Assembly (NCBI GenBank): GCA_022448945.1 | Contig: JAKVCV010000003.1 | Location: forward strand, 1 to 64,000 | From: Saprospiraceae bacterium | Lineage (GTDB): Bacteria > Bacteroidota > Bacteroidia > Chitinophagales > Saprospiraceae | DNA length: 64,000 bases | Reading direction: 5' to 3' | Part shown: positions 56,155 through 64,000 of the stretch, piece by piece | How positions within the stretch are numbered: position 1 is the first letter of the stretch | Layout of the letters: the number at the start of each line of letters is the position of its first letter | Notes under the pieces: model-generated | Databases searched by the model: none | Told to the model about the DNA's origin: nothing | Seen by the model: only the letters and a program-made list of their open reading frames with translations | Made by a program: the position numbers and the translations under genes

Positions 56155-57684
56155 TTATCTGTTCGTATTTATTCTATACCTTATCCCCAAATTAAAGGTC
56201 ATTACATTTAGTGCATTACCTACATATAGATCAGTTAATTCAGGTATGGGTATATAATATGTATAAAGTGCCTGAATTTCAAATTGCGGTGTTATTAAAT
56301 ACCTTGCCCCAACACCCCATTCAGTAAAAGAGGTCGTTGTTGCATATAAAGAGAATCGTTTAGTCGTATACCAACTAAAAAATAATTTTAGGTAAGGAAC
56401 CTGAAATTTAAACTTTTCGTTGGGGACTATGGGTTGCCAAAAAGTAAGAGCGACAAAAGCACCAAATTTATTATTGAATTCATGATTAAAATATAATTGC
56501 GTTACCCAATAATATGCCTTATCAAAATTGTTCCCACTAGGAATTGTTGGAATTGGGAAAAATAATCCTTGCTCAAGGGTTATCGAAACTTTCCTAAAAG
56601 GAGCCCAGCGTATCCTTGGACCTACATGAGATAAACCAAAATCGGATGTTACATATAAAGAATCATTAGTCCTTACAAGTTCTGTAGCTCTCTTAAATTC
56701 AAGAACTCTAAAAGGTGAGCTATTATATAAATCATTAGCCCTATATGATTTCAATAAAAAATCTACACCAATATCAAAGTCCCCCGTAAGGCCATAGCTA
56801 AACTGAAATAAACCTGTGAAATAAGTGCTACGGGAATTATTATATTGATAATTAGCAGTGAAAATACTATTAAAAAGATTTACTTCAAATGTATGTTTTG
56901 GCATTGTTGCAGCAACAATGATTGGAGCAAAAACGCTAGATGAATTTATTTTTGTTAATGTATCAACATTCATTGTTACATCATTAAGTTTCCAGTCGTA
57001 GTTATAATAACTTAGATGTATATCTTTAGGTATACCCTCTTTTTTATATTCGTTAATAAAAGTTTTGACATCAGGCTTGAAATCAGATCTGTACCAATCA
57101 AAAATTTTCGAAATGTATATCTTATTTGAATTAACATCTGGATATATAAAATTTGGATTATTTATGGCAGCACTAGTTCGATCCATTAATTGTTTTTCAA
57201 GATTTTCTGGCCGGTATACATAATTAGCAATAGGAGGACATCCAAGTGCACCACAAACGAGAACAAAATGCAACCTTGGGTCATTAAATTGTTGAAGTAA
57301 TTCTTTTTTTTCAAAATTATTTAATGTAGTCTTTTTTCCTGCAATTTGATGCCTGATGCCATCAAAAAAACCCGCTACATCTAATGGACTATTTAATGGA
57401 TAATGGTCAATTACATTTTTAATGACCAAAAGATTATAGGCATTGATATAAAAAGCTTTTAATTGAGTTGGAGACAATGAATCAATTTTTGCAGATGCAA
57501 TAAACTCGATGAGCTTATTTAACAATTCAGGATTTTCTTTAATATGCTTATACCTAATTTTATTATTTAAGACGTTTTTAAAATAAAATTCATCTGCTTT
57601 GACAAAAAAGCTATCTAAAACCTGACAATAGCTTGGAACTAGAAACGAAAATAAAATAGTGGTAATAATTATTCTAAAAAGCAT
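56155..57684 (-). CDS. DUF547 domain fused to a beta-barrel-like C-terminus, copy B
   Basis: 509 residues with a signal peptide (cleavage near SYCQV). The DUF547 part keeps the family hallmark LHFVLVCGALGCPP with Cys144 and Cys149, and the later SKIFDWYRSDF. The C-terminal half (from about 258) is a beta-barrel-like region with repeated aromatic strands, ending GIRYRINTNR. The whole length aligns with the gene at 53995. The protein is likely in the outer membrane with the DUF547 domain on the periplasmic side or surface; function is unknown. Confidence 0.87.
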   Translation of the reverse strand: MLFRIIITTILFSFLVPSYCQVLDSFFVKADEFYFKNVLNNKIRYKHIKENPELLNKLIEFIASAKIDSLSPTQLKAFYINAYNLLVIKNVIDHYPLNSPLDVAGFFDGIRHQIAGKKTTLNNFEKKELLQQFNDPRLHFVLVCGALGCPPIANYVYRPENLEKQLMDRTSAAINNPNFIYPDVNSNKIYISKIFDWYRSDFKPDVKTFINEYKKEGIPKDIHLSYYNYDWKLNDVTMNVDTLTKINSSSVFAPIIVAATMPKHTFEVNLFNSIFTANYQYNNSRSTYFTGLFQFSYGLTGDFDIGVDFLLKSYRANDLYNSSPFRVLEFKRATELVRTNDSLYVTSDFGLSHVGPRIRWAPFRKVSITLEQGLFFPIPTIPSGNNFDKAYYWVTQLYFNHEFNNKFGAFVALTFWQPIVPNEKFKFQVPYLKLFFSWYTTKRFSLYATTTSFTEWGVGARYLITPQFEIQALYTYYIPIPELTDLYVGNALNVMTFNLGIRYRINTNR

Positions 57685-57756
57685 AACAGTATAGCAATTA
57701 GATACTAAATAAATTAGAAAATAAATTCGTATTTTCAGTCTTTAAAATATAATTTT

Positions 57757-58902
57757 TCAATCCTTACGCCTTGTCCCCTTATAGATTTCAAACTTCATAA
57801 ATCTACACTCAAGTCCGCCGTTAAAAAGTACTATCCTTTTAGAAGGGCTAAGACCAATAAATCGATTAAACTTCTCTACAGAACTGATTATCCAGGCATT
57901 ATAACCAGAATAATCTGACTTTAATTTATCACCAATTGATTTATAAAGCTTTTCAATGTCAAAGAAACTAAGTCGGTCGCCATAAGGAGGGTTAGTTATA
58001 ACTGTACCTGGACCATTGGGTACAGAACGCTCACTGAAAGGTTTAGCTGACAATCGAATACACTCATCAACTCCTGCATGAGCAACTTGTTGGCGAGCAA
58101 ACTGAATAATTTTTCTAGATATATCAGAACCTATTAATTTCCCGGTATAATCCCTTTCTGCAGTTTTTGCCTGAAGCCAAATTTTTTCCCATAATTTATT
58201 GTCAAAATTTTTCCATTCACAAAACCCAAATGATCTACGCTGGATATTCGGAGCTACATTATGAGCATACATAGCTGCCTCCGTTAAAATTGTACCGGAT
58301 CCACAGAAAGGGTCAATCAGAGGTGTATTAATGTCCCACCCAGAAAGCAAAACCATTCCTGCAGCCAAAACTTCATTTAAAGGAGCCCTATGACCACTAT
58401 CCCTATATCCTCGACGGTGCAGGGATGCTCCTGAACTATCAATAGAAATAGTACATTTATCTCTATAGACATGTACATCTATTAGAATATCAGGATCAGC
58501 TTTATCAACAGATGGCCGGCTACCTCGTAACCTTCGGAACTGATCACAAATTGCATCTTTGACTTTTAGAGCTACAAAAGTAGAATTGTTAAATTTTTCC
58601 GATTTAAACACCCTTGCATTAATTGCAAATGTCTGATCGGCATTGAACCACCTCAACCAATTTATACTATGAGCCAAATCATATAATTCTTTTTGATTTC
58701 TAGCAGTATCTACTCCAATAGGATGAAGAATTCGTAACGCAGTCCGAAGATTCAGATTAGACTTATAAAGCAACTCTATATCACCTTCAAACGAAACTGC
58801 ACGTGATAATTTTTTTATTCTCTTCGCTCCAAGATCCAGTAGTTCTTGTTCTAAAACGCCTTCTAGTCCCTGAAATGTTTTAGCAAGGTATTCATTTGTC
58901 AT
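57757..58902 (-). CDS. THUMP-domain SAM-dependent RNA methyltransferase (RlmL-like)
   Basis: 381 residues. An N-terminal THUMP region (about 1-160) binds RNA; the methylase domain follows with IDPFCGSGTILTEAA and the N2/N6-methylation motif NPPYGDRL near 305. It resembles the RlmL/YcbY guanine-N2 methylase half. It probably modifies 23S rRNA. Length fits the single-domain form without the RlmK half. Confidence 0.9.
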   Translation of the reverse strand: MTNEYLAKTFQGLEGVLEQELLDLGAKRIKKLSRAVSFEGDIELLYKSNLNLRTALRILHPIGVDTARNQKELYDLAHSINWLRWFNADQTFAINARVFKSEKFNNSTFVALKVKDAICDQFRRLRGSRPSVDKADPDILIDVHVYRDKCTISIDSSGASLHRRGYRDSGHRAPLNEVLAAGMVLLSGWDINTPLIDPFCGSGTILTEAAMYAHNVAPNIQRRSFGFCEWKNFDNKLWEKIWLQAKTAERDYTGKLIGSDISRKIIQFARQQVAHAGVDECIRLSAKPFSERSVPNGPGTVITNPPYGDRLSFFDIEKLYKSIGDKLKSDYSGYNAWIISSVEKFNRFIGLSPSKRIVLFNGGLECRFMKFEIYKGTRRKD

Positions 58903-58964
58903 TGTTTTTATTTTTATTCTAAAAACAGTAGTTTATAGATGATAGGGACTCCAATATGTAGGTT

Positions 58965-59663
58965 TTATTTAGTATTTTTCGCATCCATCTTATTGGCTAC
59001 TTTTATGTCATATGCAAGTGCCCTGTTATAAAAATTCTTCAATTTCCTATCTAATTGAACTACAGCACGAGCTGCACGGGGGGTATTAATTTGATTTATC
59101 CAAGATTCTCGCAACTGTATAAAATATGGAAAAGGATCTTCTAATCTATCATTTAATTTCTGCATTCTTAAAACATCAAAGGGAAATTCACCGCTACTTT
59201 TTTTGTAATTCACCAAAAAAACATGCGGTTCATTGAGTTCTATTGATGAATCAGCTGTCTTGTCTTTATTCAAAAAAATCCCTTCCTTTTGCCCGCTTTT
59301 TAATGCATTACTACATGTATCATACATCAAATAAACAGGACAAAAACTAAAAGAATCAAGAAACATATCTGCAATGGCATTATTAAATGCATCTCGAACC
59401 GCTATAGTGCCATCTAAAATAGCCTGATGACGTTTTCTCTGGTTTTTATTTAAACCATTGCTTTTAAGCGTTTTTTCAAGGAGCTGGATTTTACGATGAT
59501 TTGTTTTAAGACGTACAACAATGGCTCCTTCCTTTAATTCTTTGATTGAACTGTAAGCATATGCTTTTTTTTCTTTTGGTACGACTATATCATCACGTTG
59601 TCCAAAAACTACAATTCCGCTATAAAACAATAAAAACGTTATAAAAAAATATTTCAATGTCAT
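58965..59663 (-). CDS. Secreted hypothetical protein (232 residues)
   Basis: A signal peptide (MTLKYFFITFLLFYSGIVVFG) is followed by a mostly helical, Lys-rich mature protein. It has a GAIVVRLKTN stretch near 50, two Cys (PVYLMYDTC region), and a conserved-looking PFPYFIQLRESWINQ near the end. No known domain. It lies 62 bases after the methylase start on the other side, on the same strand. Confidence 0.75.
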   Translation of the reverse strand: MTLKYFFITFLLFYSGIVVFGQRDDIVVPKEKKAYAYSSIKELKEGAIVVRLKTNHRKIQLLEKTLKSNGLNKNQRKRHQAILDGTIAVRDAFNNAIADMFLDSFSFCPVYLMYDTCSNALKSGQKEGIFLNKDKTADSSIELNEPHVFLVNYKKSSGEFPFDVLRMQKLNDRLEDPFPYFIQLRESWINQINTPRAARAVVQLDRKLKNFYNRALAYDIKVANKMDAKNTK

Positions 59664-59814
59664 TTTATATTTATTATTTCTAGATAATCATACTTAATTG
59701 CTAAATAAATATGCAATTAAAGAACTCGTATACTGACAAAGTTAACTTAAATTAACAAAACGTAAAAAGGTTAGTATAGAAGCATTATTAATCTTGCAAA
59801 AACTACACCAAAAC

Positions 59815-59852
59815 AAAAAAAAGAGACCACTCTTTTAGAGCTACCTCTTTTT
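59815..59852 (-). terminator. Terminator after the SprB/T9SS protein
   Basis: On the minus strand AAAAAGAG pairs with CTCTTTTT, enclosing a second small stem, followed by a long T run. Confidence 0.7.
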
Positions 59853-59869
59853 AAATTGCCTTAATGTTA

Positions 59870-60961
59870 TCATCGGACAAGTAGTTTTTCAGAGTAAACA
59901 TTATTATTATTAACAAATTGAACTAAATACGCTCCGGCAGGCAAGTTTAAACCATCAACAGTAATTACATCTGAAAAGGGTTCTACTACAAATTCAGAAT
60001 AAAAAACTAATTCACCTCTTAAAGAAAATATTCCTAATTCTATACTGGAATTTGTTGGATCGTTCATTAATATGGCAAATCGATCTTTTATAGGATTTGG
60101 ATAAATTTGAATTGAACTACTCATATATGTAGTTTCAATGGAAGTAATAACAATATTTACAGAAACTGTATCCATGCAATTATAAAAATCGGTTATAGTG
60201 ACAATGTGCGTGCCATTAGTTAGACCACTAACAGTTGCTGTAGTATCACCATTGTCCCACAAATAGGTATAAGGACTCGTGCCACCAGACACAGTTACAG
60301 TAGCAGCCCCATTCCCATTATCAAATGCTGAAGCTGAAAGTAATGCAGGCTCAGTTAAAAAAACTGAATCCATGACAATACACCCTGTTGAGTCAGTAAC
60401 TATATATGAATACATGCCCGCAGGCAGATTAGTCAAATTACTCCCCAATGCACTATTTGACCAATTATAGTTATATGAGGCAAAGCCATTTGACATTATA
60501 ATATTTATGGCCCCTGAACTGTCACCATTACAATAAAGGTTTGAAGATATAACAGAATCTTTAGGGTGGGAAGAACTTGGTTGAGCCAACAAAATATCAT
60601 TGTTTGGGTTAATATCACCAGAAAGCAATGTATATGCAGTAAAAAGATAATTATCGGTTAGGCTAATATCCATATTGGGCAAAGTAATTGTATCCGATGT
60701 TCCAGCTAAAGACATAGGTATTATTCCTGAACTTGTAAAAGGAGCACCTCCCGTATTAACAGGACTTACAATGACAAAATAAGGTAGGCCTACTATACTT
60801 GTTGTACCAAAATTAGTCACTACAAAAGTAAAATCTACAGTACTTTTATGGCAATAAGCTACTGTCTTTGGAGTAATTATCTCAGACACTCCAGCATCTT
60901 GAGCCAATAGTTGTGACTGTATAAGTATAGTAAATACAACTAAATTTAAAATCTTTTTCAT
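59870..60961 (-). CDS. Secreted protein with SprB-like repeat and T9SS sorting domain
   Basis: 363 residues with a signal peptide. A beta domain (about 25-130) is followed by SprB/Ig-like repeats (about 140-270, with SNLYCNGDSSGAI, TNLPAGMYSYIVTDSTGC and GTSPYTYLWDNGDTT). The C-terminal ~75 residues are a T9SS type A tail (IQIYPNPIKDRFAI, GAYLVQFVNNNN, YSEKLLVR). It is exported by T9SS and displayed on the surface; adhesion is the usual role of such repeats. Confidence 0.9.
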   Translation of the reverse strand: MKKILNLVVFTILIQSQLLAQDAGVSEIITPKTVAYCHKSTVDFTFVVTNFGTTSIVGLPYFVIVSPVNTGGAPFTSSGIIPMSLAGTSDTITLPNMDISLTDNYLFTAYTLLSGDINPNNDILLAQPSSSHPKDSVISSNLYCNGDSSGAINIIMSNGFASYNYNWSNSALGSNLTNLPAGMYSYIVTDSTGCIVMDSVFLTEPALLSASAFDNGNGAATVTVSGGTSPYTYLWDNGDTTATVSGLTNGTHIVTITDFYNCMDTVSVNIVITSIETTYMSSSIQIYPNPIKDRFAILMNDPTNSSIELGIFSLRGELVFYSEFVVEPFSDVITVDGLNLPAGAYLVQFVNNNNVYSEKLLVR

Positions 60962-61362
60962 ACTGAAAATATTATTTATGAAACAATGAAAACGTAATAT
61001 AAGTTAGCATTTATTTTTGAAGAAATATGATTTTCAATTGAAGTATTTATATTTAATTACTTTACAACTATCACTTGCAGGATTTTTTATTCTCAATGTC
61101 AAATCAATATAAACTATTGACAAAGTTTACTTTGTCTTTAACACCAATTACTTGCATTAGATCCTAATTCGAAAATTATACTCAATAATTATTAATTTTA
61201 AGGCCTCCAATGATTAAAAAATATCTACCCGAAACAATAACAATTATATTAATATAATTTTTACTTTAGATTATAAATTATATGAATTAGGACTTGAGTA
61301 TAAGCAACACAGTCTTTTATATCAGAATAATAACTTATTTTTATCTATGGCCATAGCAACTA
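60962..61362. other. Divergent intergenic region
   Basis: 401 AT-rich bases between the SprB/T9SS gene and the GNAT gene. No gene or strong promoter element was recognised. Confidence 0.45.
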
Positions 61363-61938
61363 ATGGATTCAAAAAATAAAAAAATGCATCAAATGTTCAG
61401 CTTGAAAAACGGCACTTCTCTTATTGTCAGGGAAGCTAATTATAACGATGCAATTTTTATTAATCAAATGATTGCACAAATTTTTAGCACCACAGATCAG
61501 GTGCTTACTTCTCTCGATGAATTTCGTAACTCCATGACCCTTAATGAACAATTAACAAGAATTAAAGACTACTTAGAGTCCCCTTGCAAATGTCTTTTAG
61601 TTGCAGAGGTGGGGCAAAAACTAGTTGGAACGCTAGACTTTTGGAACGGCCACCGAAAACGGATAGAACATACAGGGGAATTTGGAATGGGAGTTGTATC
61701 CGAATATCGTAACCTAGGAGTTGGTAAATGCATGATTGAATTTTTACTAAAATGGGCAACAGAAAACCCAATTATTGAAAAAGTAAAACTTTGTGTTTTT
61801 GCAAGCAATGAAAATGGAATACATTTATATAAAAAAATGGGGTTTATAGAAGAGGGCCGAAGAATAGCCGAAATAAAAATGGAAGATGGTAAATATCTGG
61901 ATGTAATAGAGATGTATGTGAGCGTAAAAAATACTTGA
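61363..61938 (+). CDS. GNAT-family N-acetyltransferase
   Basis: 191 residues. The acetyl-CoA motif A is in YRNLGVGKCMIE, and the later stretch NENGIHLYKKMGFIEEGR is a typical motif B. It would acetylate an amine on a protein or small molecule. A Cys in ESPCKCLL is not a known requirement. Confidence 0.88.
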   Translation: MDSKNKKMHQMFSLKNGTSLIVREANYNDAIFINQMIAQIFSTTDQVLTSLDEFRNSMTLNEQLTRIKDYLESPCKCLLVAEVGQKLVGTLDFWNGHRKRIEHTGEFGMGVVSEYRNLGVGKCMIEFLLKWATENPIIEKVKLCVFASNENGIHLYKKMGFIEEGRRIAEIKMEDGKYLDVIEMYVSVKNT

Positions 61939-61974
61939 CAAATCATCTGTAGATCAAAACAGACAAACAAAAAT

Positions 61975-62370
61975 TTACTGACTAGACATTTTATAAAGTG
62001 AAATATTTAATAGCTTACCTTGATTCAATTGGAATGAAAGCTGAAGACTATCCTCATTAATTTCAACCAAAGCTTTTGAAATAACATTCTTCTTTTTGAT
62101 ACTTTCAAATGTCAAAACACCCTCTTCCTCCATATAATATACCCCTTCATCCCTGTGCCCAGGATTACCAAAACTATAAAAAGTGCCATCTGCTCTAAAC
62201 TCGATACCATTTTCATTTGTCGGATCAGAACTTTTAGAAATATCCCTTCCTCCAATATTTGTCTTATATATTTTCCACTTTCCAGTAATGGAATCTGGCT
62301 CTTTTACTTGTTGTATATTACAGGCAGATAAAACAAAACACAAACCCAAAAGCATACAATTATAACCCAT
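61975..62370 (-). CDS. Small lipoprotein with lipocalin-like domain
   Basis: 131 residues from the ATG at 62370, with lipobox LSAC (Cys17). The frame begins at a TTG at 62406 that would lie inside psd; the ATG is preferred. The mature part reads like a lipocalin_4/DUF-type beta-barrel (SITGKWKIYKT, FRADGTFYSFG, YYMEEEGVLTFE). Its ATG lies 14 bases from the psd stop, so it is probably co-transcribed with psd. Confidence 0.78.
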   Translation of the reverse strand: MGYNCMLLGLCFVLSACNIQQVKEPDSITGKWKIYKTNIGGRDISKSSDPTNENGIEFRADGTFYSFGNPGHRDEGVYYMEEEGVLTFESIKKKNVISKALVEINEDSLQLSFQLNQGKLLNISLYKMSSQ

Positions 62371-62383
62371 AAAACGAATGTTT

Positions 62384-63277
62384 TTAACCAGTAATTTGAT
62401 AACCAATCGTCTCTCCTAATTTTATTGCTGTTTCTATTCCCTTTTCTGTATTAAATACTAGATCTTCGCTAAACTGAACTTTTTCTTTTTCAGCTAATAA
62501 AACAATAGTAGAGCCACCAAAAGCAAAATAACCCTTTTCTGCTCCCTTATCTATTAATGTATTATCCTTATATGTTTGTAAAATGGACCCCACCATAGTA
62601 GCACCAACTTCACAAAACAACAAATCTCCATATTCATGAGTTTGCAATATGCTATACTCTCTTTTATTTTGACAAAATATTTCAAGACTCTGTTTCAAGG
62701 CTAATGGAGAAACCGAATAATAATGTCCATCAATTTTAGTTGAAGTACCAATAATCCCATCGGCAGGAAAATGAAATCGGTGATAATCGACCGGAGCAAG
62801 GCGAATAATTAACATGCTACCGCCATCATACTTGTTAGCCAATTCTTTATTCATTAAAAAATCATCGAGATTGAATTTATTGCCTTTAATAAAAAAACTC
62901 CTTGTCTTCTCAATCGATTCGAAAACAAGCAATTTCCCATCTGCAGGAGCAACTAAACCTTGACCAATAGGTCGGGCTGATAATTTTATTTTTCGGTAAA
63001 AAAAATCATTAAAAGTCTTAAAGCCACCCTCCGGAATTACATATTCCTCAAGACTAATATTGTGCTTTTCTACAAAATGCTGAATAGATCCTGCAGATCT
63101 TTGAAGACCCATATACCAACCAAAAAGACTGGAGGCTAATTTTCTTTTCAGCATAAAATGCAAAGAAAACTTTCCCAATGGATTGTTCCCATAAATAAAT
63201 TTTAGAAAAGACTCGCCTGGTGGCTTTTCCTCTATCAAATTTCCTGTTTCTCTATCTATAAAAGTAATATTGCTCAT
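62384..63277 (-). CDS. psd: Phosphatidylserine decarboxylase proenzyme
   Basis: Psd (297 residues) makes phosphatidylethanolamine. The pyruvoyl cleavage motif is GGST (YFAFGGSTIVL) near the C-terminus, where LGST is the E. coli form. The catalytic DYHRFHFP stretch is present. Length and motif fit the larger class-II type. PE is a main lipid of this phylum. Confidence 0.94.
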   Translation of the reverse strand: MSNITFIDRETGNLIEEKPPGESFLKFIYGNNPLGKFSLHFMLKRKLASSLFGWYMGLQRSAGSIQHFVEKHNISLEEYVIPEGGFKTFNDFFYRKIKLSARPIGQGLVAPADGKLLVFESIEKTRSFFIKGNKFNLDDFLMNKELANKYDGGSMLIIRLAPVDYHRFHFPADGIIGTSTKIDGHYYSVSPLALKQSLEIFCQNKREYSILQTHEYGDLLFCEVGATMVGSILQTYKDNTLIDKGAEKGYFAFGGSTIVLLAEKEKVQFSEDLVFNTEKGIETAIKLGETIGYQITG

Positions 63278-63544
63278 TTAATATAAATTTGAGCACAAAA
63301 TAAATAATTAATAACAAAATCAATAGATGATCTTGATACCAATACAAGACAACAACAATTCCTTTTTAAAGTCAGCAATTCAACACATATACTCCACTAG
63401 AAGGAAAATGTCTAAAGAATAGATAGTATATATAATATATAAATATGTATTTAACTGATAAGCAATGTTTTAAAATTGGGCACATTTGTTGCAGTCTACT
63501 CATCGGACTATCTTAATCTACATTATAACATCACCCCAAATCCA

Positions 63545-63572
63545 AAGGGGTACCAAGTTTTTGGTATCCCTT
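63545..63572 (-). terminator. Terminator at the end of the right-edge gene
   Basis: AAGGGATACCAA pairs with TTGGTACCCCTT (one mismatch) just after the stop codon on the minus strand; the T tract is weak. Confidence 0.6.
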
Positions 63573-63576
63573 ATTT

Positions 63577-64000
63577 TTATTCTTTTACCAACTTATAAGT
63601 GCCATGCTCATTATCAAGTACTAACTTCAGCATATAAACACCTGCTGGAACAGCATCTAATGATAAATTTAAATAGCGCTTCTCTTTAATCACTTTACGT
63701 TTGACAAACTTACCACTAGCATCATTGACTTCCAATATCACTTTTTGATATACCTTCGCTAAATCTACTCTAAATTCTCCTTTAGACGGATTTGGATATA
63801 TTTCTACTTGCCCCTTAGGGATAAGATCAACTGCCAAGGCAGGGTTTTCAACAGCAATAGAATAATCCTCTACTTCCCCATCTACTCCAGTCATACAAGC
63901 TGTTGGGAGTGAATTATACTTACAGGAAACGCGCATTCTTGTAGTGCCTATAGCAGCATTTGAAGGAACAACTATAGACAATGGCGAAAGTGATGTTATA
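63577..64000 (-). CDS. C-terminal end of a GEVED/T9SS secreted protein (runs off the right edge)
   Basis: The frame is open through base 64000, so the true start is outside the window; the TTG at 63981 is not a start. The visible part has the GEVED-domain signature TGVDGEVEDYSI (near the edge), a short linker, then a type A T9SS sorting domain (VEIYPNPSKGEFRV, ASGKFVKRKVI, PAGVYMLKLV). It is the tail of a larger exported protein, possibly a protease or adhesin; the missing part decides this. Confidence 0.9.
   Translation of the reverse strand, partial: ITSLSPLSIVVPSNAAIGTTRMRVSCKYNSLPTACMTGVDGEVEDYSIAVENPALAVDLIPKGQVEIYPNPSKGEFRVDLAKVYQKVILEVNDASGKFVKRKVIKEKRYLNLSLDAVPAGVYMLKLVLDNEHGTYKLVKE

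Noticed and set aside
61569-61970. 133-codon minus-strand frame over the GNAT gene
   Set aside because: The plus-strand frame has clear GNAT motifs; this is its shadow.

Overview
The window is an ordinary-looking chromosomal stretch from a member of the phylum Bacteroidota. The DNA is AT-rich by eye. The lineage call rests on several marks: type IX secretion (T9SS) sorting tails on secreted proteins, a large TonB-dependent receptor with a carboxypeptidase-regulatory N-terminal domain, SprB and GEVED-type repeats, DUF4292 and DUF4920 lipoproteins, and promoter elements of the Bacteroidota form TAnnTTTG (with TTTG about 19 bases upstream for both tRNA genes). Shine-Dalgarno sequences are largely absent. 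I cannot place it below phylum with confidence. No phage, insertion sequence, CRISPR array or rRNA operon was seen.

Layout. 1-6169 (minus): a TonB-dependent receptor followed by a large secreted protein that runs off the left edge. 6.6-15.1 kb: a 2-hydroxyacid dehydrogenase, ksgA and pdxA divergent from each other, an alpha/beta hydrolase, two small proteins, prfC, rpsU and tRNA-Asn. 15.4-20.9 kb: a PfkB kinase, a thioredoxin-SPOR protein, hutI, a cyclophilin and rarA. 21-25.5 kb (minus): a TonB-like protein and secA. 26.7-35.3 kb (minus): a compact same-strand block of a TetR regulator, TolC, membrane-fusion protein and RND pump, then a SpoU-type RNA methylase, a ferredoxin, a Bcp peroxiredoxin and a thioesterase. 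35.6-40.2 kb (plus): a lipoprotein, dut, a sugar nucleotidyltransferase, a TPR protein and a DUF4292 lipoprotein. 40.2-45.5 kb: an OmpA protein with three C-terminal OmpA domains, tRNA-Lys, a His-rich DUF4920 lipoprotein and a T9SS-tailed esterase. 45.8-50.4 kb: a small orphan, nadB, trmB, an O-antigen ligase-like protein and panD. 50.5-53.7 kb: a membrane polyferredoxin with an FAD oxidoreductase. 54-57.7 kb: two paralogous DUF547 plus beta-barrel proteins. 57.7-64 kb: a THUMP methylase, an orphan secreted protein, a SprB/T9SS protein, a GNAT acetyltransferase, a small lipoprotein, psd, and the tail of a GEVED/T9SS protein that runs off the right edge.

How the genes work together. Most are housekeeping: translation (ksgA, prfC, rpsU, trmB, two tRNAs), cofactors (pdxA, nadB, panD), secretion (secA), nucleotide hygiene (dut), lipid (psd) and envelope build-up. 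The parts that look less explained are the DUF547/beta-barrel pair, one copy of which has lost the conserved cysteines; the two-gene membrane electron-transfer module; the triple-OmpA protein; PdxA with a roughly 160-residue acidic tail; the periplasmic thioredoxin-SPOR fusion; and the receptor plus giant secreted protein pair. None can be called a proven new system from sequence alone.

Start codons: several long reading frames begin upstream of the likely start. Where a promoter element, lipobox or family alignment pointed to an internal ATG, I used it and said so. Convergent gene pairs are often separated by clear stem-loop terminators.
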